From Cellulomonas sp. S1-8 (GTDB lineage Bacteria; Actinomycetota; Actinomycetes; Actinomycetales; Cellulomonadaceae), in assembly GCF_026184235.1 (NCBI RefSeq), contig NZ_CP110806.1, positions 4,402,001 to 4,466,000 of the forward strand: a DNA stretch of 64,000 nt. Direction: 5' to 3'. Below the pieces are notes generated by a model, which did no database searches, was not told the origin of the DNA, and saw nothing but the letters and a program-made list of their open reading frames with translations. The position numbers were made by a program, and so were the translations under genes. Of the stretch, positions 26,653 to 35,413 are shown piece after piece (within the stretch, counting starts at the first letter, position 1; each line of letters opens with the position of its first letter).

Positions 26653-28980
26653 ATGTCACCGATCACCCCACGACGCGCCCGGCGCCACGGCCGGGGCGCC
26701 ACCCTCGCGGTCGTCACCGCTCGTATCGTCGCGGTCGCCACCGTCCTCACGGTCACGGCCGTCACCGCGCCCACGGCCGTCGCCGCCCCCGACCCCGGCT
26801 CCCCGGTCAAGGTCAACCAGGTCGCCTACGTGCCCGGCGTCGCCAAGGTCGCGACGCTCGTCAGCTCGTCCACCACCCCCGTGGCCTGGACGCTGCGCGA
26901 CGCCGCGGGCCGCACCGTCGCCGAGGGCACGTCCACGGTCAAGGGCGCCGACGCACTGTCCGGCGACCGGACGCACCTCGTCGACTTCTCGTCCTACGAC
27001 ACCCCCGGCACGGGGTACGTCCTGTCCGCGGCGGGCGCGAGCAGCCACCCGTTCGACATCTCCGCCGACCCGCTGAAGAAGCTGCGGTACGACGCGCTCG
27101 CGTTCTTCTACCACCAGCGCTCGGGCATCGCGATCGAGGCGCAGCACGTCGGCAGCACCTACGCGCGCGCGGCCGGGCACCTGGGCGTCGCGCCCAACCA
27201 GGGCGACACGAGCGTGCCGTGCCGGCAGTCGTGCGGGTACAGCCTCGACGTGCGCGGCGGCTGGTACGACGCGGGCGACCAGGGCAAGTACGTCGTCAAC
27301 GGCGGCATCGCGACGTGGCAGCTGCAGAACGCGTACGAGCGGACGCTGCACGTCGACGGCGCGGACCGCACGGCGCTCGGCGACGGGAAGCTGGCGATCC
27401 CCGAGCGCGCGAACGGCGTGCCGGACGTGCTCGACGAGGCCCGGTGGGAGGTCGACTTCCTGCTGCGGATGCAGGTCCCCGCGGGCCGCACCGACGCCGG
27501 CATGGTGCACCACAAGATGCACGACGAGAACTGGACGGCCATCCCGACGATCCCGTCGCAGGACTCCCAGCGCCGCGTCCTGTCACCCGTGAGCACGGCC
27601 GCGACGCTCAACATGGCAGCCGTCGCCGCGCAGGCGTCACGCCTGTGGGCGCCGTACGACGCCGCGTTCTCCGCCAAGGCCCTGACGGCCGCGCAGACCG
27701 CGTACGCGGCCGCCAAGGCGAACCCCAGCCGCATCGCGTCCAGCACCGACGGCACGGGCGGCGGCGCCTACGGCGACGCGTCCGTGACCGACGAGTTCTA
27801 CTGGGCGGCGGCCGAGCTGTACGCGACGACGGGGTCCGCGTCCTACCGCGCCGACGTCACGGGGTCGTCGTTCTACAAGGGCACGAGCTTCGCGCAGCGC
27901 GGCTACGACTGGGGCTGGACCGGCGGGCTGGGCGACACGACGCTCGCGCTCGTCCCGACGGGCCTGCCCGCGGCCGACGTCACAGCGACACGTGCCGCGA
28001 TCGTCTCGTTCGCCGATGCCGCGCTCGCGCGCCTCGCGAACCAGGCCTACCCGGCGCCCAACAACGCCGGCAGCGTCTACTACTGGGGATCGAACGGGCA
28101 GGTCGCGAACAACGCCAACGCGCTCGCCCTCGCGTACGACTTCACGGGTCAGGCGAAGTACCGGACGGCCGTGTACGGCGCGCTCGACTACGTCCAGGGC
28201 CGCAACCCGCTCAACCAGTCGTACATCGCGGGCTACGGCGAGAAGGCGGTGCGCAACGTGCACCACCGGTTCTGGGCGAACCAGAACGACGCGTCGTTGC
28301 CGATCGCGCCGCCCGGGTCGTTCTCCGGCGGCCCCAACAGCGAGCTGCAGGACCCGGTCGCGGCCGCCGAGCTCGCCGGCTGCGCGGCGCAGAAGTGCTT
28401 CGTCGACGACATCGAGGCGTACTCCGTCAACGAGGTCGCGATCAACTGGAACTCGGCGCTCGTGTGGCTCACGGCGTGGGCTGCGGAGCAGGCGGGTGGC
28501 ACGACGCCGACGCCGACTCCCACGCCGACGCCGACGCCGACTCCCACGCCGACGGTCACTCCCACACCCACGCCGACTCCCACACCCACGCCCACACCCA
28601 CGCCGACTCCCACACCCACGGTCACCCCCACGCCCACACCCACACCGACGCCCACCCCCACGGCCTCCGCGGCCTGCAAGGTCACGTACTCGGCGAACTC
28701 CTGGAACACCGGGTTCACCGCCGCGGTCACCGTGACCAACACCGGCTCGGCCCCGTGGTCGTCGTGGCAGCTCGCGTTCACGTTCCCGGGTGACCAGAGG
28801 GTCACCCAGGGCTGGAGCGCGACCTGGAGCCAGACGGGCACCACGGTCACCGCGACCAACGCCCCCTGGAACGGCTCGCTCGCCGCGGGCGGGTCGACGA
28901 GCATCGGGTTCAACGGCTCGTACAGCGGCACCAACGCCGCACCGTCCGGGTTCACGGTCAACGGGGCTGCCTGCTCCTGA
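26653..28980 (+). CDS. Secreted GH9 endoglucanase: CelD_N Ig-like, GH9, Pro/Thr linker, CBM2
   Basis: 775 aa; ATG 26653 preceded by GAGGA. Signal peptide ends near TAVAAPDPG. An N-terminal Ig-like CelD_N domain ([19 protein letters not shown]) is followed by the GH9 (alpha/alpha)6 barrel with [17 protein letters not shown] (catalytic Asp pair), [20 protein letters not shown] and the acid Glu in [13 protein letters not shown] linker of about 55 residues of TPTP/VTPTP repeats leads to a C-terminal CBM2 bounded by two Cys ([11 protein letters not shown] ... GAACS). Secreted cellulase, complementary to the GH5 enzyme. Many imperfect 6-base repeats encode the linker. Confidence 0.94.
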   Translation: MSPITPRRARRHGRGATLAVVTARIVAVATVLTVTAVTAPTAVAAPDPGSPVKVNQVAYVPGVAKVATLVSSSTTPVAWTLRDAAGRTVAEGTSTVKGADALSGDRTHLVDFSSYDTPGTGYVLSAAGASSHPFDISADPLKKLRYDALAFFYHQRSGIAIEAQHVGSTYARAAGHLGVAPNQGDTSVPCRQSCGYSLDVRGGWYDAGDQGKYVVNGGIATWQLQNAYERTLHVDGADRTALGDGKLAIPERANGVPDVLDEARWEVDFLLRMQVPAGRTDAGMVHHKMHDENWTAIPTIPSQDSQRRVLSPVSTAATLNMAAVAAQASRLWAPYDAAFSAKALTAAQTAYAAAKANPSRIASSTDGTGGGAYGDASVTDEFYWAAAELYATTGSASYRADVTGSSFYKGTSFAQRGYDWGWTGGLGDTTLALVPTGLPAADVTATRAAIVSFADAALARLANQAYPAPNNAGSVYYWGSNGQVANNANALALAYDFTGQAKYRTAVYGALDYVQGRNPLNQSYIAGYGEKAVRNVHHRFWANQNDASLPIAPPGSFSGGPNSELQDPVAAAELAGCAAQKCFVDDIEAYSVNEVAINWNSALVWLTAWAAEQAGGTTPTPTPTPTPTPTPTPTVTPTPTPTPTPTPTPTPTPTPTVTPTPTPTPTPTPTASAACKVTYSANSWNTGFTAAVTVTNTGSAPWSSWQLAFTFPGDQRVTQGWSATWSQTGTTVTATNAPWNGSLAAGGSTSIGFNGSYSGTNAAPSGFTVNGAACS

Positions 28981-29011
28981 CGGACCCGCCCGGGGCGCTC
29001 CCCCGGGACGA

Positions 29012-29046
29012 CGACGGCCGCCGGTCCTCGTGACCGGCGGCCGTCG
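29012..29046. terminator. Hairpin after the GH9 gene
   Basis: CGACGGCCGCCGGTC and its exact complement flank the loop CTCGT, 15 base pairs, starting 32 bases after the cellulase stop. It ends 33 bases before the 3' end of the oppositely oriented mazF-like gene, so it can stop transcription from both sides. Confidence 0.75.
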
Positions 29047-29078
29047 GCGTGCGTGGCCTGCTGCCGGTGCGGGTGCCG

Positions 29079-29408
29079 TCAGTCGGCGGAGGAGGCGAGC
29101 CCCAGGTAGCGCGCGACCGCCTGCTCGACCTGAGAGGGGTCGTCACGGCTGAGACAGTCCACCGGCTCGCCGTGGACGTGGTCGAGTTCGATGGTGCGGA
29201 TCTGGTCCACGAGCAGCCTGGTGTCCTCGTCCGCGATACGCAGCTCGGGCCGGAAGACCGCCGGTCGGGCGCTGGTCGACGTCGGCACGATGGGGGTGAC
29301 GGACCACGGCATGTTCGTCGGGTACAGCACCAGCCCGAGGCGACGCCCGCCGTGCTCGTGACCTCGCGGCCGGCCGAGGTCGATCCGGTAGGCGGCTCCG
29401 CGGATCAC
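29079..29408 (-). CDS. MazF/PemK-family endoribonuclease toxin
   Basis: 109 aa from GTG 29408. The SH3-like fold of the family is visible: RGAAYRIDLGRPRGHEHGGRR LGLVL (split here), the TPIVPTSTSARPAVFRPEL strand and DQIRTIELDHVHGEPVDCLS, where the Arg and Ser/Thr of VPTS match the RNA-cleaving site. The GTG overlaps the stop of a short upstream frame (GTGA), the arrangement of an antitoxin-toxin pair. Only the antitoxin's end appears preserved. Acts, if active, by cutting mRNA in the cytosol. Confidence 0.78.
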   Translation of the reverse strand: MIRGAAYRIDLGRPRGHEHGGRRLGLVLYPTNMPWSVTPIVPTSTSARPAVFRPELRIADEDTRLLVDQIRTIELDHVHGEPVDCLSRDDPSQVEQAVARYLGLASSAD

Positions 29409-29527
29409 CAGGCGTCCGGTGCGGCGTTCAGGTTCTCCTCACGAGCCTCGGCGGCGTCGGCGCGCGCTCGGTTCAGCCACAGCTCCTGGTCGTCGGCACG
29501 ACATGATCGTCGCCGCGTGTAGAACAT
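29405..29527 (-). CDS. Short antitoxin-like frame coupled to mazF
   Basis: 40 aa if started at ATG 29527; too short for usual gene lists. The C-terminal part DDQELWLNRARADAAEAREE is a charged helix ending in APDAW, as in C-terminal, toxin-neutralising tails of small actinobacterial antitoxins, and its TGA overlaps the toxin GTG. There is no DNA-binding N-terminal domain, and no good ribosome site. It may be a cut-down antitoxin left after rearrangement near the split phosphatase gene, or start further upstream in a frame that remains open. Confidence 0.4.
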   Translation of the reverse strand: MFYTRRRSCRADDQELWLNRARADAAEAREENLNAAPDAW

Positions 29528-29591
29528 CCGTCTCACACCGGAGCGGGTGCCGGGTGTCCGGATGGGCCCGGCCTCGACATGTCGCGGTGGG

Positions 29592-30349
29592 TCATGCCGG
29601 CGTGCCCGCCTGGGTGTGGCGGTCCCGGCCGTGGTGGGCGTGCCAATCGAGGATCAGCAGCGTGGCGTCGTCCGTCAGGGCGTGACCGGTCGCGTCCAGG
29701 ACGCGGTCGGTGAGGTCCCTCACCGCCTCGCGGGGGTGCAGGTGCGCGGTCGCGACGATCAGGGCGGGCAGGTCCAGGTCCTCGGCGTTGCGTTCGAGCA
29801 TCCCGTCGGTCAGGAGCACGACACGGTCTCCCGGGCGCAGCTGCACGGTCGTGGCGGCGTAGGTCGTGCCGGGGAACAGGCCGAGTGGCACGCTCGCGAT
29901 CAGGTCCACGTCCTGGATGACGCCGTCGCGCAGGAGGTAGGGCGGGGTGTGCCCGGCGTTGACGAGCTCGAGCGAGCCGGCCGCGAGGTCGAGGCGGCCC
30001 AGGAGCCCTGTCGAGAAGCCCTCGCTCGACTGTGAGGTCTGGTAGTCGCACAGGGCCGTGTTGGCTGCGGCGGCCTGTTCCAGGAACGTCAACCCCTGCC
30101 GACGGGCGTTGCGCAGCGCGCCGACGCACAGGGAGGCAGTCAGCGCGCTCGCAACGCCGTGGCCCATGGCGTCGGTCACCGACAGGTGCAGGTCGCCGCG
30201 GGCCAGGGTGTAGTCGTACGTGTCCCCGCCGACGCTGGCCGACGGTTCCAACCACGCCGAGAGGGTGAACGACCCGGCCTCGCACGTGTACCCGGCAGGC
30301 AGCAGACGGCGCTGGATCTCCGCGGACAGGTCGCCCGAGTAGTGGGTGC
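29592..30349 (-). pseudogene. SpoIIE/PP2C phosphatase, 3' half of a split gene
   Basis: From the hexamer GCACCC at 30344-30349 the frame reads HYSGDLSAEIQRRLLPAGY and then a full SpoIIE-type PP2C domain: SVGGDTYDYTLARGDLHLSV, TDAMGHGVASALTA, GLLGRLDLAAGSLELVNAGH, VVLLTDGMLERN, DDATLLILDW. The metal-binding Asp residues are all present. SpoIIE-type phosphatases act in anti-sigma/anti-anti-sigma partner switching. The N-terminal GAF-like half is missing here and lies 2.55 kb away at 32903-33477 in the same orientation. The frame continues into foreign sequence before the hexamer, so a truncated protein could still be made. Confidence 0.85.
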
Positions 30350-30421
30350 CACTCTCCCGTGCCGTTCTCCGTTCCGGTGAACGCGGCCGCCTGAGACGGG
30401 CGACCGGGTAGCGTCGGGACC

Positions 30422-30934
30422 ATGACCGGGTTCTTGGCGCCAGGTTCACCGCTCTGGACTCTGCTGTCCGTTGCGCTCGGAGGCGTGATCGGCGCGGGGA
30501 CTACGTACTGGACCGAGTGGCTGCGGGCCCGCCGAGAGGACCGCAGAGCCGACAAGGAGCTGCTGCGGGACGTTCTCCTACACGCCCTACGCTTCCGGCG
30601 GCTCGCGTACGAGGCGGGCCACCCGGGGACGCCAGAACAGCGCGCTGACCGCTTGGCTCTGCTGGCCGAGGCAGGCCACGCCCTGAGCGATCGGATCATC
30701 GAGGCGGAGGCGTTCGGCCCCATCGGGATCGGCAATATCGCCGGGCTCGCCTTCGAAGAGACCGAGCGATTGCACGCCGTCGTCCGCACCGGCGACCCGG
30801 ACCAGATCAGCCCCGTGACGCTGGAGGTGCACCGGCGCACGCTATACCTGGTCGACGCCATCCGGCAGAAGTTGGAACTACCGCCCCGCTACCCCAAAGG
30901 AACGGTGAACCCTGACGCCCGGTCGCGCCCCTGA
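30422..30934 (+). CDS. Membrane-anchored helical protein (element cargo, unknown)
   Basis: 170 aa. One N-terminal membrane helix (LWTLLSVALGGVIGAGTTYW) is followed by a charged helical cytosolic part (RARREDRRADKELLRDVLLH, RLAYEAGHPGTPEQRADRLALL). I do not recognise a family. The layout, a short membrane anchor and a coiled helical domain, is the same as in the protein encoded at 31780, and both flank a DUF4145-like gene. Gene lies just inside the left end of the inserted element. Could be a sensor or scaffold of a small phage-defence or stress module; this is speculation from context. Confidence 0.65.
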   Translation: MTGFLAPGSPLWTLLSVALGGVIGAGTTYWTEWLRARREDRRADKELLRDVLLHALRFRRLAYEAGHPGTPEQRADRLALLAEAGHALSDRIIEAEAFGPIGIGNIAGLAFEETERLHAVVRTGDPDQISPVTLEVHRRTLYLVDAIRQKLELPPRYPKGTVNPDARSRP

Positions 30935-31129
30935 TCGTTCATCGGACCGCGGCCCAGAACCAGCAGCCGGTTGGCGGTAGTGGACGCCCTGCACGCCCCA
31001 TCACCCCCCAGGTGGAAAAGCCTGGAGCCGGAGACGGCCCTCGGCCCGGCGCCGCCGAACCGAGGGGCCGACCGCATCAGAGCCGCGCGTCCCCCAGGGC
31101 GCACCGTGTAGAGCACTACCCTGCTTCGC

Positions 31130-31783
31130 ATGGCGTACAAGCCCAACCTGGCGATGAGGTCATGCGGACATTGTGGGCTCCGACGGGCTCAGTTCCAGAC
31201 CGTCGGGACCGACGTCAAGATCCTGCGCTCCAACGGCAGCATCAGATGGTTCTCGATCCTCGCGTGCCCGGATTGCGCAGGCCTCACGGTGGTCGAGACC
31301 TACGACGAGACAATGACCGGCGTGATGCAGAGTTGGCCGGAACGGCCTGAGGCACGCGCCTCCGTAGACCACCTGCCTGCGGATGTGGCGCGCTACTACG
31401 CCGATGCTCAGCGCGTTCTCGACGTTGGCGTGCCCGATGCGGCAGCAGTACAACTGCGGCGGACCCTGGAAGCCGCAGCGGCCCACCATGACCAGGACCA
31501 GCGCGTGCTGGTGCAGCGCATCCAGGCACTCATCGACGCAGGACTGGTGACGAGGCCATTCGGTGAGGCCCTTGACCTCATCCGGAAGGTCGGCAACCAG
31601 GGCGCGCACGCCAGCGATGAGCACGTAGACCAGGCGTCTGCTGAGCGCGCCCTGCGCTTCACGACCCAGTTGCTGCGCAACCTGTTCGAAGTACCCGAGG
31701 AACTGCGCCTGGCCCGAGCGGAAGCCAACGCCGGAGACGGCGGTCCGCAGGATGGCGTGAGCACTACGTCTGGCGACGAATGA
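31130..31783 (+). CDS. Zinc-ribbon and DUF4145-like protein (element cargo)
   Basis: 217 aa. N-terminal treble of cysteines CGHCGLRRAQ and CPDCAGL (residues about 12-50) forms a zinc ribbon. Then DVARYYADAQRVLDVGVPDA AAVQLRRTLEAAAAHH (split here) and LIDAGLVTRPFGEALDLIRKVGNQGAHAS follow the DUF4145 pattern, a helical domain related to HEPN-like folds and often found in restriction or defence genes. GNQGAH is the conserved core. Its stop overlaps the next ATG by four bases (ATGA), so the two are coupled. Biochemical role unknown. Confidence 0.72.
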   Translation: MAYKPNLAMRSCGHCGLRRAQFQTVGTDVKILRSNGSIRWFSILACPDCAGLTVVETYDETMTGVMQSWPERPEARASVDHLPADVARYYADAQRVLDVGVPDAAAVQLRRTLEAAAAHHDQDQRVLVQRIQALIDAGLVTRPFGEALDLIRKVGNQGAHASDEHVDQASAERALRFTTQLLRNLFEVPEELRLARAEANAGDGGPQDGVSTTSGDE

Positions 31784-32355
31784 CCTGGTGGCAGACGCTG
31801 ATCGTGGCAGGCGTGTCGGGCGTCATCGCGCCAATATTCCTGTGGCTCCAGCAGAACGGGCAGAACCGCCGGGAGGCCGAGCGGCACCGCGCCGAACTAG
31901 AGGAACGGTCGCGCGCGACAGCCACCGCCGCGCTGGAGCGCGACAGGGAGCAGCGCCGTGAGGCGTATCTGGCTGCCCTGCGGACCGTGAGCCAGTTCCG
32001 AGCGACCGTCGCCGGGCGCATGACCAAGATCGCGCAGGCCGACCTCTCCGACCGCATCGACCTGACCACCAGAGACTTCTGGGGATCCGGACAGGCGCCG
32101 ACTGTCCCCGCAGAGGCGTACGGGGCTGCGCTAGACGCCGTGACGGCCGCTGGCCTGAGCGCAGATTCCGACCAGATGCGTGCCGCCGTCGATTACCTGC
32201 GCGAGCAACTGGAACTCATGGCGACATCGATGACTGGGACCTCACAAGAGGTGACCTGGGCTGCTGCGAACTGGCACGACCTCCAGCGCGCCACGAAGCA
32301 GTTCGCGGAGGCTGCCCGCGTCGATCTAGATGCGCACCGAGACGCAGCGGTCTGA
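31780..32355 (+). CDS. Membrane-anchored coiled-coil protein (element cargo, unknown)
   Basis: 191 aa. The N terminus MTWWQTLIVAGVSGVIAPIF is a single membrane helix. Residues about 25-65 are a highly charged coiled coil (NRREAERHRAELEERSRATA, LERDREQRREAYLAAL). The rest is helical with no motif I know. It is translationally coupled to the DUF4145-like gene by an ATGA overlap. Together with the similar membrane protein at 30422 it brackets that gene, which suggests a membrane-associated three-protein assembly. Confidence 0.65.
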   Translation: MTWWQTLIVAGVSGVIAPIFLWLQQNGQNRREAERHRAELEERSRATATAALERDREQRREAYLAALRTVSQFRATVAGRMTKIAQADLSDRIDLTTRDFWGSGQAPTVPAEAYGAALDAVTAAGLSADSDQMRAAVDYLREQLELMATSMTGTSQEVTWAAANWHDLQRATKQFAEAARVDLDAHRDAAV

Positions 32356-32462
32356 CCCCATCGGCAGCGTCCGGCCGGATCGTCCGGGCGCGCCCGCCCC
32401 CCCGGCTAGTCCTGGGCCCGGCGGGACACCACGGGCCCCGCGTCGGACCTCAACCCCCTCAG

Positions 32463-32908
32463 GTGGAGAAATTCGGCCCTCGCCGCAAGCCTCGACCCCC
32501 CCCCCCCACTTCCACCCGACGGGCCCTGAGCCGCGCGGTGGCTCGGTGCATCGCCCTGGGGCTCGATGACGCCACGACGGCCGAGACGGTGGCACGCCTG
32601 CGCGCCGAGCACTTGGCTGCAGTCGAGCACCGCCAGACCGTCGCCGCGATCCGCCAGGAGACCACCCAGGCCCGGGAGCGCATGACCGCGGCCCAGCGCC
32701 TCGCGGGGGTCGCCAGGGATCGGCTGGCGCACACTGACGCCGCGCTGCGAGCCAAGGTGCTGGGGCTGCTCGATGTGCGCGCCCAGGTCGTCAGCCACGA
32801 CGGCCAGGACCTGCACCTGCGGGTCACCGGCTCGGTCGCTCACGACCTGCTCATGACCGGGCTGGAGGACATGGCACCTGCCTCACTGGCTACAGGGAGT
32901 AGGGGTGC
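32463..32908 (+). pseudogene. Serine-recombinase-like 3' fragment at the right end of the element
   Basis: The readable part (LSRAVARCIALGLDDATTAE, RLAHTDAALRAKVLGLLDVRAQ, LHLRVTGSVAHDLLM) resembles the coiled-coil and final beta segment found at the C terminus of large serine recombinases (LLDVR...V plus TG-V-HDLL). No catalytic N-terminal domain remains. A run of 12 C at 32496-32507 lies at the start and may hide a frameshift. The frame runs straight across the right attachment hexamer into host DNA, as expected if the integrase gene abuts attP. Recognition rests on pattern only, so moderate confidence. Confidence 0.5.
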
Positions 32909-33477
32909 TGCGTTGGGCCCACTCGTACAGGTCGGTGTGACGCCGCGCCGCCACCACGACGAACCCGAGCAGGTGCGCCGTGCGGGCGATCTCGGCGACC
33001 TGCGCGTCGGTGGGCCGAACAGGCAGGACGAGCTCGAGCAGACCCAACGCCTCACCGCGCTCCGTCACCGGGGCCAGCACCGTCCAGCCGTCGACGCCCG
33101 AGGGGTCCGCCGACGTGGCGGTCCCCGCCGGGGCGATCTGGACCGACTGCGTGCGCAGGGCTCGTTCGCTCGTCTCACCCCGTTGCAGCGGCTCGCTGAC
33201 CGCGCGCTCCTGGCCGTCGCGCCACGAACCGCGCTCCGCGGCCGGATCGGCGTCGACGTCCTCGCCCCCACCGGCCCTCCGCGGTCCGGGGGCATCGGTC
33301 CTCGAGAGCCGCACGAGCGCCCTGCCGGACAGGTCCGCGATCAGGAAGGACACCGACGACGCGCCGAGCGTCGCCCCGAGCGCACTGGTGGCGGCCTCGA
33401 CCGCCTACCGGTGAGGCGTCCTCCACCGCATCGAGCACACCACGCAGCGCGGCCTGCAGATCGAGGTCGTCGCTCAT
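32903..33477 (-). pseudogene. SpoIIE/PP2C phosphatase, 5' half (GAF-like) of the split gene, frameshifted
   Basis: Starts at ATG 33477 (MSDDLDLQAALRGVLDAVED ASP, split here). Near 33405-33412 the frame must shift (about two bases lost) to continue as AVEAATSALGATLGASSVSF and LIADLSGRALVRLSR, a GAF-like sensor domain with VLAPVTERGEALGLLELVLP. It ends DLYEWAQRST at the hexamer 32903-32908, where the inserted element begins; past that the frame stops after five foreign residues. The rest of the gene is at 29592-30349. Both the insertion and the frameshift point to an inactive gene. Confidence 0.8.
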
Positions 33478-33646
33478 CGCTGAAGGATAGAGGTGCCGCC
33501 TCGGGGCGTCTCCCGCCGACGTGAGGCCGAGGTCATGGCGGGCCGTCGTCTCTCGGGCGATGTCGTACGACGCCGCGTTCGCCGCCACTCGTGCCACGAG
33601 ACCCGTCAGAGGCAGCCGCCGGAAGGCACCCGAGGAGCGACCGCCG

Positions 33647-34558
33647 CTACTCCATCCAGTCAGGCTCCGGGTCCACCGTGAACCGGACCGCCGCGATCCG
33701 GGTCTCCCCCGCGAGCCACGCACGGGCGACCCGGTGTCCGCCGTCCATGAGCCCACCGTCGGCGGACAGGATGATCGGGTGGTCCAGCCGCGCCTCCTGG
33801 ATCCGGCGAGCGTGCTCGGCGACGGCGCGGCACGTCGGCGGGAGGTCGGGACCGAACCAGCAGTTCATGTCGAGCTCGGCGATCGAGTCGACGTCGACCT
33901 CCACCGGCTCGAGCCCGGTCGCCGCGGCCCACAGCGTCTCGGTCCACCAGAACGCCCGCCCGTCGGGGGTCGGCCGGGAGTGCGTCTCGCGCCGGACGGG
34001 TCCTCCGGGTCGCTCGGCTGCCAGGTCCGCCTGGAGCTGCCGGATCACGGTCGCGAGCACACCCGTCGCGAGCAGCCCCGACCCGAGCGGGCCGGCCCGG
34101 TCCTCGCCCAGCAGAGGCAGACGACGCAGGGCCGCGCGGATGGCGGGGGTCATCGCCTGGAGCTGCCGGCGGACCTCCTCGTCGACCGCGTCCGCGCGGC
34201 TGGGGACCACGAGGCCGACAGCCTTGGCGGCGTAGGCGGCCGCCCCCAGCGCGTGCGCACCCATGTGCGCGACGCCCGACGCCTGCGCCGCCGCCCTGGC
34301 TGCGGCGACCGCCGCAGGAGAGCTGACGTCGCCCGCTGCGCGGCCGGCGACGAAGCGGCGACGGATCTCGTCGGCGGCACGCAGCTCGCCGCGGCTGAAC
34401 GCCCGGGCGCGGGCGATCGCGTCGCGCGGGCGGTCGTCGTCCGGCGCCTCGGCCTCGAACAGGGGCAGGACGCGCTCGGCGCAGTCGGCCGCCCATGCGG
34501 CGACCGTGCGCCGATCAGCCTCACTGAGGGCCTGGGGAGAGACCACACCGACCTCCAT
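33647..34558 (-). CDS. Immunity-protein-like domain fused to ParB-like C-terminal domain
   Basis: 303 aa. Residues 1-170 (LSEADRRTVAAWAADCAERV LPLFEAEAPDDDRPRDAIARARAFSRGE, split here, and GVAHMGAHALGAAAYAAKA) match the helical putative-immunity-protein family (Imm-5-like) seen next to polymorphic toxins. The last 90 residues (ILSADGGLMDGGHRVARAWLAGETRIAAVRF) read like a ParB/sulfiredoxin-type nuclease fold, in which DGGHR is the usual G-x-HR box. No toxin gene is adjacent. The combination is unusual; function unknown. The gene lies beside the remains of the split phosphatase. Confidence 0.6.
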   Translation of the reverse strand: MEVGVVSPQALSEADRRTVAAWAADCAERVLPLFEAEAPDDDRPRDAIARARAFSRGELRAADEIRRRFVAGRAAGDVSSPAAVAAARAAAQASGVAHMGAHALGAAAYAAKAVGLVVPSRADAVDEEVRRQLQAMTPAIRAALRRLPLLGEDRAGPLGSGLLATGVLATVIRQLQADLAAERPGGPVRRETHSRPTPDGRAFWWTETLWAAATGLEPVEVDVDSIAELDMNCWFGPDLPPTCRAVAEHARRIQEARLDHPIILSADGGLMDGGHRVARAWLAGETRIAAVRFTVDPEPDWME

Positions 34559-34640
34559 CTCGCGTCACAGCCTGTTCGCAACGCGACCATCGTCCACCTG
34601 TCCCGCAGGATCGACGCCTGCGCCGGCCGGCCCGTCGACG

Positions 34641-35303
34641 TCACCGACCGAACCGGACCCACCGCCCTTCGGAGACGACCTCGACGGCGCCGTCGACCAC
34701 CGCGATCGCCGTCTGCTCGTCGATGGCGTAGGCCGGGCAGCCGATGCCGGCGGCCCACCGCTCGGCGTGGGCCAGGGTGTTCGACGGGAAGGCGTCGAGG
34801 TGCGGGAAGATCGCGAAGTCGACGATGCCGAGGGTGCGGTCGTCCGGGGCGGCCGGCCACTCGACGAACCACGACCCGATCCGCGGCGTCATCACCATGC
34901 TGCCGGCGCTCACGCCGACCCACACCGTGTCGGGCAGGGAGGGCAGCAGGCCGGCCAGTCCCGACTCCCGCATCCAGTGGGACAGGTAGGTCGCGTCGCC
35001 GCCGTCCACGAGCAGCACGTCGGCCTCCTGCACCCACGGCACCCAGCGCTCGGCGCCGATCGTCGGCAGGGCCGTGAGCTCGAGGACGCCGAGCGATGCC
35101 CACCCCAGGCCGGTGAGGAACCGGAAGTCGGGCTCCGCGGCGATCAGCCCCCGCACGCCTCCGGGACCGCACGACGGGTGCCCCCACTGCGCCGTCGGGA
35201 TGCACAGGGCCCGGCTCTCGGCGACCGGCTTGCCGAGCATCCGCTCGAGCGCCGCGTGGATGCCGGCGTTGGTCACGCCGCCTGACGTCAGGAGGAGCTT
35301 CAC
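34641..35303 (-). CDS. Peptidase E-like (S51) protein, class I glutamine amidotransferase fold
   Basis: 220 aa. LLLTSGGVTNAGIHAALERM opens the family; LLVDGGDATYLSHWM is the Asp/Gly loop and WVGVSAGSMVMTP carries the nucleophile Ser in the GxSAGS elbow. FAIFPHLDAFPSN supplies the His. Bacterial S51 peptidases cleave Asp-X dipeptides, while many actinobacterial homologues remain uncharacterised. Stand-alone gene; the stop is 82 bases from the upstream end of the immunity-like gene on the same strand. Confidence 0.88.
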   Translation of the reverse strand: MKLLLTSGGVTNAGIHAALERMLGKPVAESRALCIPTAQWGHPSCGPGGVRGLIAAEPDFRFLTGLGWASLGVLELTALPTIGAERWVPWVQEADVLLVDGGDATYLSHWMRESGLAGLLPSLPDTVWVGVSAGSMVMTPRIGSWFVEWPAAPDDRTLGIVDFAIFPHLDAFPSNTLAHAERWAAGIGCPAYAIDEQTAIAVVDGAVEVVSEGRWVRFGR

Positions 35304-35413
35304 GGTTCCTCGCCTTCGTGGGTGGACGACGGGTCGGAGTGATGACTCGGCTCCGAGCGCGATGTCATCGGGTCCGGCGCACGACGGCGGGCCGACGCTG
35401 CGGCGACGAAGCC

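Larger units (their letters stand above)
30344..32908 (+). mobile_element. 2.56-kb element inserted into the SpoIIE phosphatase gene
   Basis: Both ends carry the same hexamer, GGGTGC at 30344-30349 and 32903-32908 (GCACCC on the phosphatase strand). Joining the flanks at the hexamer gives WAQRSTHYSGDLSAEIQ in one uninterrupted frame, the expected passage from the GAF-like part to the phosphatase part. The joined element ends (attP) would place CGGGAG and CTCCC on either side of the hexamer, an imperfect dyad as in serine-integrase attachment sites. Contents: a membrane protein, a DUF4145-like protein, a second membrane protein and a recombinase-like 3' fragment. Its coding sequence is visibly less GC-rich than the neighbourhood (more ATA, CTA, TCA codons). 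Confidence 0.75.

Noticed and set aside
28505..28665. Tandem repeat or CRISPR-like array of CCCACACCCACG units
   Set aside because: The repeats are the codons of the Pro/Thr linker of the GH9 cellulase, in frame and without spacers.
32463..33524. 353-codon plus-strand frame read as one protein
   Set aside because: The part after the att hexamer is the antisense of the phosphatase 5' half. Only the first 140 codons look like protein.
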